A program made the position numbers and the translations under genes. A DNA stretch of 64,000 nucleotides. It comes from Halorussus marinus. Its GTDB lineage: Archaea > Halobacteriota > Halobacteria > Halobacteriales > Haladaptataceae. The notes under the pieces are model-generated. The model did no database searches. It was not told the DNA's origin and saw only the letters and a list, made by a program, of their open reading frames with translations. Numbering within the stretch: position 1 is the stretch's first letter; each line of letters starts with the position of its first letter. Of the stretch, positions 1-7,802 are shown piece by piece. The stretch spans positions 372,001 through 436,000 of the forward strand of contig NZ_SBIV01000001.1 of the NCBI RefSeq assembly GCF_004765795.1, given 5' to 3'.

Positions 1-60
1 GACGCCGACGAGTCGGCCTCGTGGTCCGAGCGGAACGCCGTCGCTCCGGCCGACGACTGA
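1..60 (+). CDS. C-terminal end of an unidentified protein (partial)
   Basis: An open frame runs in from the left edge and stops at TGA 58-60. The visible 19 residues begin DADESASW and end APADD. They are acidic and carry no recognisable motif, so no function can be given. About 134 bp of gene-free sequence separates it from the next start codon. Confidence 0.45.
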   Translation, partial: DADESASWSERNAVAPADD

Positions 61-194
61 GGCGTCGGTCCGGGCGACGCCGCCGGGCGCCGAGTCGATT
101 TCTGTGGCGATTTTCTTCGTCTCGTCGTCCCTGATCGGCCGCCGGGGGTTCCGGGACCCGGACGTTTAGGATGTGTCGGGACAACTACTCGCAC

Positions 195-1349
195 ATGCTG
201 GCACTCCGAGGCGGGACAGTCGTAGACGCGGGCGGCACTCGAAAAGCGGACGTCGCCGTCGAGGACGGCGAGATCGCGGCGGTCGGGGACGTGCCCGACG
301 CCGACGAGGAGATCGACGCGACCGGACAGTTCGTCGCGCCCGGACTCGTCGACGCCCACGTCCACCTCACCCTCGACGGCCGGCCGGATCCGGGGTCGGC
401 GCGCGGGGCCTCCGAAGCGACGCTCGCCTACCGGGCCGCCAACAACCTCGAGAGCGCGCTCGACGGCGGCGTGACGACGGTTCGAGACCTCGGGGCGGCG
501 GCGTCGGTCGCGCTCGACGCCGCCGACGCCGTCGAGTCGGGCGTGCTCGACGGGCCCCGGGTCCTCGCCTGCGGCCAGAGCGTGGTGATGACCGGCGGCC
601 ACGGCCACTGGCACGCCCGCGAGGCCGACGGCGTCGCCGAGGTACAGAAGGCGACTCGCGAGCAACTCAAGCGGGGTGCGGACGTCGTGAAGACGATGGC
701 GACCGGCGGGGTCCTCACCGAGGGCGCGCTGACGGGCGCCCCGGAACTCACCGAGGAGGAGCTGTCGGCGCTCGTCGAGACGGCCGCGGCCAAGCGCGTG
801 CCGACGGCGGCCCACGCTCACGGCGCGGCGGGCATCAAGAACGCGACCCGGGCGGGTATCACCAGCGTCGAACACGGCACCTTCATGGACCGGGAAGCGG
901 CCGAGCTGATGGCCGATCGGGGCACCTACTGGGTCCCGACCGCGAAGGCGCTCCACGGCATCGTCGACGCCGGGACCGAAGCCGGGATCCCCGAGTTCGC
1001 GGTTCGGAAGGCCGAAGAAGCGGCCGAGGCGTTCGACGAGGCGTTCGACCACGCGATCGAGGCGGGCGTCCCGATCGCCATGGGAACCGACGCCGGCACG
1101 CCGTTCAACCACCTCGCCGACGCCCCGGAGGAGTTGGCGTTGATGGTCGACCACGGCCTCTCGCCGGCGGCGGCTCTGGAGGCGGCGACGGTCAACGCCG
1201 CCGACCTGCTGGGTCTCGACGGCGAGGTCGGGCGGGTAATCGAAGGCTACCGGGCGGACCTCCTGATTCTCGACGGGGACCCGCTCGACGACGCGACCGC
1301 GTGGCAATCGCCAGCACGCGTCGTGGCCGATGGCACCGTTGTCCGGTGA
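195..1349 (+). CDS. Amidohydrolase family protein (imidazolonepropionase-like)
   Basis: A 384-residue metal-dependent hydrolase of the amidohydrolase superfamily, probably cytosolic and acting on an amide or cyclic substrate. The N-terminal beta-sandwich leads into the metal motif DAHVHL (His55, His57). Downstream come VVKTMATGG, whose lysine may be the carbamylated bridging residue, AHAHG and SVEHGT with metal histidines, and GTDAGTPF with the catalytic aspartate. A second beta-sandwich closes the chain (ADLLILDGDPL). This is the layout of Xaa-Pro dipeptidase/imidazolonepropionase-like enzymes. I chose the ATG at 195 because family alignment begins at MLALRGG; an in-frame ATG at 171 would add eight residues with no family support. 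It stands alone with no operon partner, so the substrate is unknown. Confidence 0.85.
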   Translation: MLALRGGTVVDAGGTRKADVAVEDGEIAAVGDVPDADEEIDATGQFVAPGLVDAHVHLTLDGRPDPGSARGASEATLAYRAANNLESALDGGVTTVRDLGAAASVALDAADAVESGVLDGPRVLACGQSVVMTGGHGHWHAREADGVAEVQKATREQLKRGADVVKTMATGGVLTEGALTGAPELTEEELSALVETAAAKRVPTAAHAHGAAGIKNATRAGITSVEHGTFMDREAAELMADRGTYWVPTAKALHGIVDAGTEAGIPEFAVRKAEEAAEAFDEAFDHAIEAGVPIAMGTDAGTPFNHLADAPEELALMVDHGLSPAAALEAATVNAADLLGLDGEVGRVIEGYRADLLILDGDPLDDATAWQSPARVVADGTVVR

Positions 1350-1370
1350 CAGCCCCACGTCAAAAGGTCT

Positions 1371-1390
1371 TTTATACCGGGCAATGGAGG
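1371..1390 (+). promoter_or_regulatory. TATA-like box and Shine-Dalgarno for the 1401 gene
   Basis: TTTATACC at 1371-1378 lies about 25-30 bp upstream of the start at 1401, and GGAGG at 1386-1390 is 10 nt before the ATG. The combination supports ATG 1401 as the real start. The box also lies just after the upstream amidohydrolase stop, so the two genes are probably transcribed separately. Confidence 0.45.
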
Positions 1391-1400
1391 AATAACGTGC

Positions 1401-2576
1401 ATGAGACGGCTGCTGGCTGTCGGCCTCGTAGTCGTGTTACTCGTCGGAGCGGTGCCCGCGGCGGCGTTCGCGGGCGGGCCGTCCGCAAGCTCGCCGACCG
1501 CCGAGCCACAGCGGCTCGGCGTCGGCGACGACTTCGACGACGTCACGTTCCACATCACGGTGTACGGCAACGGCACCGCCAAGTGGACGTTCACCTACCA
1601 GCAGACGCTCAACGAGACCGAAAAAGACGAGTTCGAGGCGTTCGCCGAGGAGTTCAACAACAACTCGACCGCACTCTACGACGGCTTCCGAGGGCAGGCC
1701 AAGGACCTCGCGAGCGCCGGCCAGAACCGGACGAACCGGACGATGGACGCCGAGCGCTTCTCGAAAGAGGCCCGCGTCGGCGGGATCGTCAACGAGAATC
1801 GAGGGATCGTCCAGATGTCGTTCCACTGGACCTCCTTCGCGGTCGCCGACGGCGCTGACGTGGTCATCGGAGACGTGTTTCAGGACGGGCTGTATCTGGG
1901 TCCGAACCAGTCGCTGGTCGTCCACGCGGGCCCCGAACTCCGGTTCACCGCTGTCGATCCGAACGCCACCGTCTCTGACGGCACGCTGGCCCAGTCCGAA
2001 TCGGTGACCTGGGAGGGCCGACGCGACTTCAACGACGAGCGCCCGCGCGTTCGATTCGAGCCGGTCCCCGTGACTACGACGGCCGCCGAGACGACCCGCT
2101 CTGGCGGCGTGGCCGGCCCGAACGCGACGACCACCGCCGTCGCCCAACAGCCCGGGGAAACCGGATTGCCGCTGGCGCTGTTCGTCGCGGCCGTCGTCGT
2201 CCTGCTCGGGCTCGCGGCGGCGTTCGCGTGGCGACAGGGCGATTTCGGCTCGTTCGTGGACCGCGGCGACGACCCCGGCGGGACAGCCGGCTCGGCCGCC
2301 GCCAATCCCGACTCGGGCTCGCCCGCCCCGTCGGTCAGCGACGAGGAACTGCTGACCGACGAGGCCCGGGTCAAGAAGCTGTTAGACGAGAACGGGGGCC
2401 GGATGAAACAGGTCAACATCGTCGACGAGACCGGGTGGTCGAAATCGAAGGTGAGCATGCTACTCTCCGAGATGGAGGAAGACGGCGAGATCAGCAAGCT
2501 CCGGGTCGGTCGCGAGAACATCATCAGCCTCGAAGGCCACGAGCCCGACGCGGCCGGCTCGCCGCTCGAAGAGTGA
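1401..2576 (+). CDS. Membrane-anchored protein with extracellular domain and cytoplasmic winged helix
   Basis: 391 residues. A signal peptide (residues 1-25, with a run LLAVGLVVVLLVG) leads to an extracytoplasmic domain of about 190 residues rich in N-glycosylation sequons (NGT, NET, NST, NRT, NQS, NAT). A low-complexity linker and one membrane helix (256-276, LPLALFVAAVVVLLGLAAAF) follow. The C-terminal cytoplasmic part (318-380) is a MarR/DUF7343-like winged helix, with MKQVNIVDETGWSKSKVSML forming the helix-turn-helix and ISKLRVGRENIISL the wing. This is a recurring haloarchaeal architecture, plausibly a one-protein surface sensor that binds DNA while membrane-bound or after release. The input signal and targets are unknown. 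It is monocistronic with its own TATA box and Shine-Dalgarno site. Confidence 0.8.
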   Translation: MRRLLAVGLVVVLLVGAVPAAAFAGGPSASSPTAEPQRLGVGDDFDDVTFHITVYGNGTAKWTFTYQQTLNETEKDEFEAFAEEFNNNSTALYDGFRGQAKDLASAGQNRTNRTMDAERFSKEARVGGIVNENRGIVQMSFHWTSFAVADGADVVIGDVFQDGLYLGPNQSLVVHAGPELRFTAVDPNATVSDGTLAQSESVTWEGRRDFNDERPRVRFEPVPVTTTAAETTRSGGVAGPNATTTAVAQQPGETGLPLALFVAAVVVLLGLAAAFAWRQGDFGSFVDRGDDPGGTAGSAAANPDSGSPAPSVSDEELLTDEARVKKLLDENGGRMKQVNIVDETGWSKSKVSMLLSEMEEDGEISKLRVGRENIISLEGHEPDAAGSPLEE

Positions 2577-2758
2577 CCCTCGGGTCTGTTTTCTGAGTAA
2601 TGCCGGCGTGCGTTTGTATACCGACCGTTACCGTCGGGAATTCCCAGTCGTGAACTGTTCACGCCGGGCCGGATCCGTGTGGAACCGGGACACGGCGGCA
2701 CGAAAACGCAACTGTTAAACGGTCCGTCCGACTACGATTGAGTGCAGAGGCGACGCAC

Positions 2759-2833
2759 GCTCCGTTGGTGTAGTCCGGCCAATCATCTTGCCCTCTCACG
2801 GCAAGGACCAGGGTTCAAATCCCTGACGGAGCA
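2759..2833 (+). tRNA. tRNA-Glu (CTC anticodon)
   Basis: A 75-nt cloverleaf with acceptor stem GCTCCGT/ACGGAGC and discriminator A. The anticodon stem TTGCC/GGCAA encloses the loop CTCTCAC, giving anticodon CTC (reads GAG, glutamate). The T arm GGTTCAAATCC is canonical, and the D arm carries GGTGTAGTCCGG. No intron is present and CCA is not encoded. AT-rich CTGTTAAAC at about 2711 is a plausible promoter. GAG is a heavily used codon in acidic haloarchaeal proteomes. Confidence 0.97.
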
Positions 2834-3191
2834 CTCCTTCCTGCCGCCGTTCGACCTTCTAACAGTGCGTATTTCACCACCTATGTGTGATCGAAGACAG
2901 CCATCCGAGAATCGCACACAATCCGAGTCGTCTCTACTCGTTTAGACGCAGTAGCGCGGCCCGCCTCTCGGATCTGAAGCGGAGAGAGAGAAACGACGTT
3001 CCGGATCTCCCGTACCACTGACGATACCCCGAGAGTCGCGTCGTCTCCCTTCGTCTATCCCTCGAATACCAGTAGTTGAAAACGCGATTTCTTTATTCAG
3101 TGTGAGAGATGAAACAGCCGGTCAGTACAGCTCAAAGACTGAATGCCCCGTGCCACCGAGAGACGGCTTACGCCGGCGTCCCGATGGCCTC
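2834..3191. other. Gene-free stretch between tRNA-Glu and the cupin gene
   Basis: No convincing coding frame is present: short frames lack typical acidic haloarchaeal composition. GC is visibly lower than in flanking genes. It holds the left copy of a 14-bp inverted repeat (3087-3100) whose partner lies beyond the cupin gene at 3998-4011. Confidence 0.5.
3087..3100 (+). repeat. Left arm of a 14-bp inverted repeat flanking the cupin gene
   Basis: ATTTCTTTATTCAG here is the exact reverse complement of CTGAATAAAGAAAT at 3998-4011. Just outside the 14 bp both copies also carry GCG (GCG-A against GCGCA). The two arms bracket 925 bp that contain only the cupin gene. An AT-rich 14-mer in this GC-rich DNA is unlikely but not impossible by chance. 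Confidence 0.5.
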
Positions 3192-3890
3192 TTAGATGTC
3201 CGGCTGCTCGACATTCGATTCCCAGAAGTAGTCTCGTAAGTATCGGTCGTCCATCGCACTACGCCCGGTCAATCGCGCGACTCGACAGACAGAAGCCCAG
3301 AGTAGCTGTTGAACGATCTTCGGCGCGATAGTAATCCGTGTTTCCTCCTTGACGTACTCGGCCAGCAACAGCCCTTGGACGAAATCAGGTTCTCCGTATC
3401 CGTCGTCAGTACCGAAGTATCCCTCGTGGTCGAGCCCCGCAGTCATGTATTGGGTGTCGATCGTCTTCTTCCACGGTACTTCTACCTCGAATGCCACAAA
3501 ATCGTCGGTATCGTTCTGAAAGTAGTGTGGGTCTCCCGGTTCGACGGTGAGTTCTTCACCGGTAGCGAGGTGTCGAGGGCTGTCATCAACGACGACAGTC
3601 AGTTCGCCTTTGACCGATCGAAAGACCTCTGTGCTCTCCATATGTACGTGGGCCGGCAGTGTCGTGGCCTCCGGACTCAACCAGACGAGCATGGCGGGAG
3701 TCTCTTTCTCGCTTGCTTCTGGGTACCGCAGTATCGTCGACCACATTCCCATACCCGGACTTGATGCGAGTGCATGAGGAGACTCTGAAAACAGTTCTAT
3801 AGCCCGTCCTTCCGGGTCAATTTCGAGAGCGGGCCCTTCGGTCGGCCCACCGGTGTCATCGAGTGGCCGGCCTGTAGTCTGAGATACCAT
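3192..3890 (-). CDS. Cupin-domain protein
   Basis: 232 residues from ATG 3890. A single conserved cupin barrel occupies the middle. Motif 1 is PAHVHMESTEVF (His81, His83, Glu88) with GELTVVVDD, and motif 2 is VEPGDPHYFQN (His122). These residues fit a mononuclear metal site, so it could be a small dioxygenase, isomerase or binding protein; the substrate is not deducible. The C-terminal third (TGRSAMDDRYLRDYFWE) is outside the barrel and unrecognised. Upstream in-frame ATGs at 3956 and 3983 are possible starts, but their residues are basic and low in acidic content. Base composition is less GC-rich than neighbouring genes, and the gene sits inside a 14-bp inverted repeat, which together suggest acquisition. 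Confidence 0.7.
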   Translation of the reverse strand: MVSQTTGRPLDDTGGPTEGPALEIDPEGRAIELFSESPHALASSPGMGMWSTILRYPEASEKETPAMLVWLSPEATTLPAHVHMESTEVFRSVKGELTVVVDDSPRHLATGEELTVEPGDPHYFQNDTDDFVAFEVEVPWKKTIDTQYMTAGLDHEGYFGTDDGYGEPDFVQGLLLAEYVKEETRITIAPKIVQQLLWASVCRVARLTGRSAMDDRYLRDYFWESNVEQPDI

Positions 3891-4274
3891 ACTGTTATTT
3901 ATAATCCTATTCACATGTGTCTGGCGGAAAGACTCTCCCTTCTCCTGACTTCGCATTCTCACGTACCGATTCAGCCGCCTCATTTTCAGCGCCTGCTCTG
4001 AATAAAGAAATTGCGCTAATAACTACTGATACGGGCGGGGTTTTCGCGCCGAAACGAAACCTATCGGGGAATATGCGAACCACGGTGCTCCGTGGGTATT
4101 CGAGGCGCCACCTACTTGTGCCCGCGTATTTTATCCGTTTTAGAAGATAGCTGTACAGTGAGAGACCAACTCGCGCGCCGAATTACCGAACGGTAAGCCG
4201 CCCCTCGAAGAATCGCCCGGAGCGCCAACAGTAATCGAACACTGACTTCGGAGACCGTCCGACCGACTCGACTC
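3891..4274. other. Gene-free, AT-richer stretch upstream of the cupin gene and the permease
   Basis: A 384-bp divergent intergenic region. It contains an AT block TTATTTATAA at 3895-3904, the right arm of the 14-bp inverted repeat (3998-4011), and a short perfect hairpin CCACGG-TGCT-CCGTGG at 4080-4095. I see no credible gene. Promoters for both divergent genes should lie here. Confidence 0.5.
3998..4011 (-). repeat. Right arm of the 14-bp inverted repeat
   Basis: CTGAATAAAGAAAT, reverse complement of 3087-3100. No transposase lies between the arms, and no target-site duplication is obvious. Confidence 0.5.
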
Positions 4275-5627
4275 ATGGATCTGAACGCTCTCAAAGGGGT
4301 GGTAGAGCGCACTCGCGACGGCCAACTCGGGCTACCGGAGGTCGTAGCCATGGGCGTCGGCGGGATGGTCTCGGGAGGCATCTACGCCGCCCTCGGTGTC
4401 GCGATGCAACAGGCCGGCAACGCCGTCGCGCTCTCGTATCTGATCGCGGGAATCATCACGTTGCTCACCGCGTACTCGTATCTCAAACTGACCTTCCACT
4501 TCGAGGAACACGCCGGGGCGTTCACGTTCGTCGAACACGTCGTCGACAGCCCGACGATCGCCGCGTACACCGGGTGGGTGTTAGTCGTCGGCTACGTCGG
4601 CGTCATGGCGATGTACGCATTCGCGTTCGGCGCGTACGCCCTCACCGCCGCGCGGGCCGTCGTCGGGATCGAACTACCGCGAGTCCTCCGCCCCGTCGTT
4701 TCGGTCGGGATCGTCGGCCTCTTCGTGGGATTGAATCTCTCGGGCGTCCGCGAAACCGGCCTGTTCGAGGACGTCGCGGTCTACCTCAAGATCGTAATCC
4801 TGCTCTCGCTCGCCGCGCTCGGAATCGCCTTCTTCCGGGGCGATCCCACTGCAGTCGACTTCTTCGACGAGGGGTATCTGAGCCCGATCACCGGATTCGC
4901 GATCATCTTCGTCTCCTACGAGGGGTTCCAGTTGCTGATCTACGAGTACGAAGAAATCCGGAACGTCGAGCGGACCCTCCCGATCGGGATGTATCTCGCC
5001 ATCCTGATCGCGATCGCGATCTACGTCGCGGTGTCGTTCATGGCGACCCTCCAACTGAGGCCCGAACAGCTCGTCGCACACGAGGAGACCGCGCTCGCGG
5101 CGGCCGTCTCGAACATCCCGCTCCTCGGGACTGCCGGGTTCGCGCTCGTGATCCTGTCCGCGATGAAAAGCACGTCGTCGGGGATCAACGCGACGCTCTT
5201 TGGCGCCTCGCGGCTCGCTCACGAGATCGCGACCGAGGGTGCGATCCCGCGACTCTTCTCGTTTCGGAACCGGGAGGGCATCCCCGTCTACTCGCTTGTC
5301 CTCATGGGAGGGCTGACCGCCGCCTTCGCCGCGCTCGGGACGCTCAAGCAGATCACCGAGTTCGGGTCGGTCGCGTTCTTGCTCGCCGACGCGGTGACCA
5401 ATTTCGTGAACCTCCGGCTCGCGGACGAGACGGGATCGAATCGCCTGTTCCCCGCGCTCGGTCTCGTCGGGACGACCGCGGCGATTCCGATCGTCCTCTA
5501 TCACCTCTATCGGACCGACGTCGAGATCCTGTTCGGAATCGCGGGCATCTTTCTCACGCTCTTTTTGTTCGAGGCGCTCTACATCGAGCGCAGTCCGTTC
5601 GAGCCCGATGTCGACGACGAGCGATGA
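4275..5627 (+). CDS. APC-family amino acid permease
   Basis: A 450-residue integral membrane transporter with about twelve hydrophobic helices and no signal peptide. The first helix region GVGGMVSGGIYAALG matches the glycine-rich unwound TM1 of the APC superfamily, which binds the amino group and carboxylate of the substrate. A second conserved stretch, FAIIFVSYEGFQLLIYEYEE, matches the TM6 region. These proteins exchange or import amino acids or amines in symport with H+ or Na+; specificity cannot be read from sequence. It is a stand-alone gene, convergent with the methyltransferase that follows. Confidence 0.88.
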   Translation: MDLNALKGVVERTRDGQLGLPEVVAMGVGGMVSGGIYAALGVAMQQAGNAVALSYLIAGIITLLTAYSYLKLTFHFEEHAGAFTFVEHVVDSPTIAAYTGWVLVVGYVGVMAMYAFAFGAYALTAARAVVGIELPRVLRPVVSVGIVGLFVGLNLSGVRETGLFEDVAVYLKIVILLSLAALGIAFFRGDPTAVDFFDEGYLSPITGFAIIFVSYEGFQLLIYEYEEIRNVERTLPIGMYLAILIAIAIYVAVSFMATLQLRPEQLVAHEETALAAAVSNIPLLGTAGFALVILSAMKSTSSGINATLFGASRLAHEIATEGAIPRLFSFRNREGIPVYSLVLMGGLTAAFAALGTLKQITEFGSVAFLLADAVTNFVNLRLADETGSNRLFPALGLVGTTAAIPIVLYHLYRTDVEILFGIAGIFLTLFLFEALYIERSPFEPDVDDER

Positions 5628-5713
5628 CGCCGACGCTCGTCGAGGCCCGCACCCACTCCGCGATCACCGCTCGACGTTGGCCGCCGTGTCGGACCCGGCG
5701 ACACCGCCCGCGG

Positions 5714-6340
5714 TCAGTCGCCGGTCTCACACTCGAAGGGGTCGACTCGCGGGTACGACTGGCGCTGGCCCGTCGAGTTGCGCGCGACGAGTCGGACGAC
5801 CGCGCCCGAGCGACCGTCCGCCCGCGTTTCGGTGCGCTCGTCGTAGTAGAGCACCGTGAGGTCGAGACAGTCCCGGAGGAGCTCGTTGGCCCCGTACCGG
5901 TAGCGGTCGCCGCTCGATCCCGACCGGAGGTCCTCGGACGACCGGAGGTGGTGCTGGACGAACAGCGCGCCGCCCGGGGCGAGCGCGGCCTTGATGTCGG
6001 GAAACCGGTCGACCGCACGATAGAAGCTGATCGCGATGACGTCGTAAGTCGACTCCGGAAACGCGTAGGTCGGCACGTCGGCTCGAATCCACTCGGTCCG
6101 GTCGGCGACGCCGCGGTCGATCGCGTTCTGACGGGCAATCTGCAGTCCCTCGCGGGACCTGTCGATGCCGTCGACCCGATAGCCCGCCTCGGCGAGAAAC
6201 ACCGCGTTGCGGCCCGTCCCGGTCGCCACGTCGAGCGCGCGGCCGTCGGGAAACGAGTCGACGTACCTGCAAAGCACCGGCGACGGATCGGGATTTCGGG
6301 GGTAGTCGCCGTCCCGGAACCGCTCGTCCCAACTCGGCAT
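5714..6340 (-). CDS. SAM-dependent class I methyltransferase (TehB-like)
   Basis: 208 residues. The start region MPSWDERFRDGDYPRNPDPS is typical of this family. Motif I ALDVATGTGRNAVFLAEAG (residues 35-53) forms the SAM-binding glycine loop. VDGIDRSREGL is motif II, ending in the acidic residue that binds the ribose. Later strands include YDVIAISFYRAVDRF and LAPGGALFVQHHL. The C-terminal tail is acidic and unstructured. Substrate is unknown; relatives act on small molecules, including tellurite in the TehB group. ATG 6340 is preferred because upstream extension is arginine-rich and not family-like. Confidence 0.82.
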   Translation of the reverse strand: MPSWDERFRDGDYPRNPDPSPVLCRYVDSFPDGRALDVATGTGRNAVFLAEAGYRVDGIDRSREGLQIARQNAIDRGVADRTEWIRADVPTYAFPESTYDVIAISFYRAVDRFPDIKAALAPGGALFVQHHLRSSEDLRSGSSGDRYRYGANELLRDCLDLTVLYYDERTETRADGRSGAVVRLVARNSTGQRQSYPRVDPFECETGD

Positions 6341-6657
6341 CGTTCGATCACCCGCTCCGGGACGCTCCGGTCGGTCTCGCGGTGTCGGCGTCGGTCGGGC
6401 CCGGTTCGTCGAAGGCGAGCGTCGAGACCGGCTCACTGCCGATCGGGGCGGTTTGGCGCGGGGGACGGTGCGGTCTCGTCGCGATCTCGACGCTCGCCGA
6501 AACGGTCGCTGTCCCGGCTCGAATGGTGGCCATCGGCTCGGGCTACGGCCGCCGGTCGTTTAAGCGTCACCGTGAACGCGACCGGCGGGCGGTCCAGCGG
6601 TCGCGAGGTGTCGGTGCGCCGTCCCGTCGGCGCTCCTCGACTATCGACCGTGGCTCC
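6341..6657. other. Intergenic stretch between response regulator and methyltransferase
   Basis: 317 bp of GC-rich DNA. On the minus strand a 61-codon frame (6348-6533) starts 26-34 bp below a TATA-like GCTTAAAC and ends 7 bp before the methyltransferase ATG. It is entered separately as a doubtful small ORF. Otherwise I see nothing. Confidence 0.4.
6348..6533 (-). CDS. Possible small ORF ahead of the methyltransferase
   Basis: 61 residues beginning MATIRAGTATVSASVEIA, not related to any family I know. TATA-like GCTTAAAC lies roughly 30 bp upstream of the ATG, as expected for a leaderless haloarchaeal mRNA. The stop is 7 nt before the methyltransferase start, which would allow co-transcription. 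Composition is basic and proline-rich rather than acidic, which argues against a stable protein. It may only be a leader. Confidence 0.25.
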   Translation of the reverse strand: MATIRAGTATVSASVEIATRPHRPPRQTAPIGSEPVSTLAFDEPGPTDADTARPTGASRSG

Positions 6658-7761
6658 TCACTGCTCGGCGTCGACTTCCCGGGCGATGACGAAAAACCGC
6701 GCGTCGCCGTCGAGGTCGACTCGCACGAGGTGGACCTCGACCGGGAACGTCGATCCGTCGCGTCGGCGGTATCTCCCCCGAAGCGTTCGCATCTCGCCGG
6801 GCGCCATCTCGGCCCACAGTTCGCGGGCGGTCTCGGGGTCGATCGCCTCGTCGACCTCCCAGACGCGCTTTCCGATCAGTTCGGACTCCGTGTATCCGAG
6901 CGCATCGCACAGCCGGCGGTTGGCGTCGATCAGTTCGCCGTCGGCGTCGTGGATGTCGATCAGGTCCGGCGACTGCTCGAAGAGCACGTCGAGTTTGGCG
7001 GCCTTCGCTCGGAGCTCGGCCTCGCGCTCTTTCTGGTCGGAGATGTCGCGGATCACACACACCCGACCGCCGTCGCCGAGGTCGGCCAGCGACAGCAGTT
7101 TCGGGTAGACGCTGTCGTCGACGCGCTTGCCGACCGACTCGCTCGACCAGCTCTCGGCTTCCAGCGTGGGAAAGACGTCCTCTCTGAGCCGCTCGGCCTC
7201 GTCCTCGGGAACCGTCTTCACCCACGGCTCGCCGATCAGCTCGGCGGGCTCGACGCCGTAGAGGTCGGCGTACGCCCGGTTCATCTCGGCGTACCGGCCG
7301 TCCGGGCCGACGATCGCGATCCCCTCGTTGGCGGCCTCGATCGCGTCGGTCCAGAGTTCGGCCCGGCGCTCGGCGCGGCGCCGCCGGACGGCGTTTCGGA
7401 TGCGGTTGGCGAGCAGTTCGTAGCGGTCGGCGCCGGACTTCTTCTTGAGGTAGTCGGTGACGCCCTTCGAGATCGCCTCGCTGGCGACCGCCTCCGATCC
7501 CTTCCCCGTAAAGAGGATGAACGGGAGATTCGGTCGCTCGGTTCGAACGTTCTCGAGGAACTCGATGCCGTTCTGTCCGGGCATATCGTAGTCCGAGACG
7601 ACGCAGTCGAACTCCCCGTCGGCGAGGTGCTCGAGACCCTCGGTCACGTCGGTCGCCGTCTCGACCGAGAACCGGTCGTCGATGCGTTCGAGATACGTGG
7701 CCGCGAGATCGGCGAACTGCGCGTCGTCTTCGACGTGAAGCACCCGGATCGGGGTGTCCAT
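6658..7761 (-). CDS. Response regulator with two PAS domains, no kinase domain
   Basis: 367 residues. Residues 1-120 are a CheY-like receiver: acidic pocket HVEDD (11-13), phospho-acceptor Asp57 in VVSDYDMPG, conserved Thr in LFTGKG and Lys in DYLKKK. Two PAS sensor domains follow, about 140-245 (ANEGIAIVGPDGRYAEMN) and 255-365 (QSPDLIDIHDADGELIDANR), the second ending in a PAC-like segment (YRRRDGSTFPVEVHLV). The chain stops right after this PAC, so the histidine-kinase DHp and ATPase domains that usually complete such haloarchaeal proteins are absent. It probably takes phosphate from an unlinked kinase and relays or modulates through PAS contacts. It is monocistronic. Confidence 0.88.
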   Translation of the reverse strand: MDTPIRVLHVEDDAQFADLAATYLERIDDRFSVETATDVTEGLEHLADGEFDCVVSDYDMPGQNGIEFLENVRTERPNLPFILFTGKGSEAVASEAISKGVTDYLKKKSGADRYELLANRIRNAVRRRRAERRAELWTDAIEAANEGIAIVGPDGRYAEMNRAYADLYGVEPAELIGEPWVKTVPEDEAERLREDVFPTLEAESWSSESVGKRVDDSVYPKLLSLADLGDGGRVCVIRDISDQKEREAELRAKAAKLDVLFEQSPDLIDIHDADGELIDANRRLCDALGYTESELIGKRVWEVDEAIDPETARELWAEMAPGEMRTLRGRYRRRDGSTFPVEVHLVRVDLDGDARFFVIAREVDAEQ

Positions 7762-7802
7762 ACCGAGTGGTGGGACCGCGAGGTGAAATAACCTCCTTAA
7801 TA

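Noticed and set aside
2742-2945. 67-codon frame spanning tRNA-Glu
   Set aside because: It runs through a perfect tRNA cloverleaf, so it is not a gene.
3087-4011. Intact insertion sequence around the cupin gene
   Set aside because: No transposase and no target-site duplication; only a 14-bp inverted repeat supports mobility, so it is reported as a possibility, not a call.
4574-7108. Very long open frame (844 codons) overlapping the permease and methyltransferase
   Set aside because: It is arginine-rich, lies in a shifted frame over the APC permease and antisense to the methyltransferase. GC-rich DNA produces many such empty frames.
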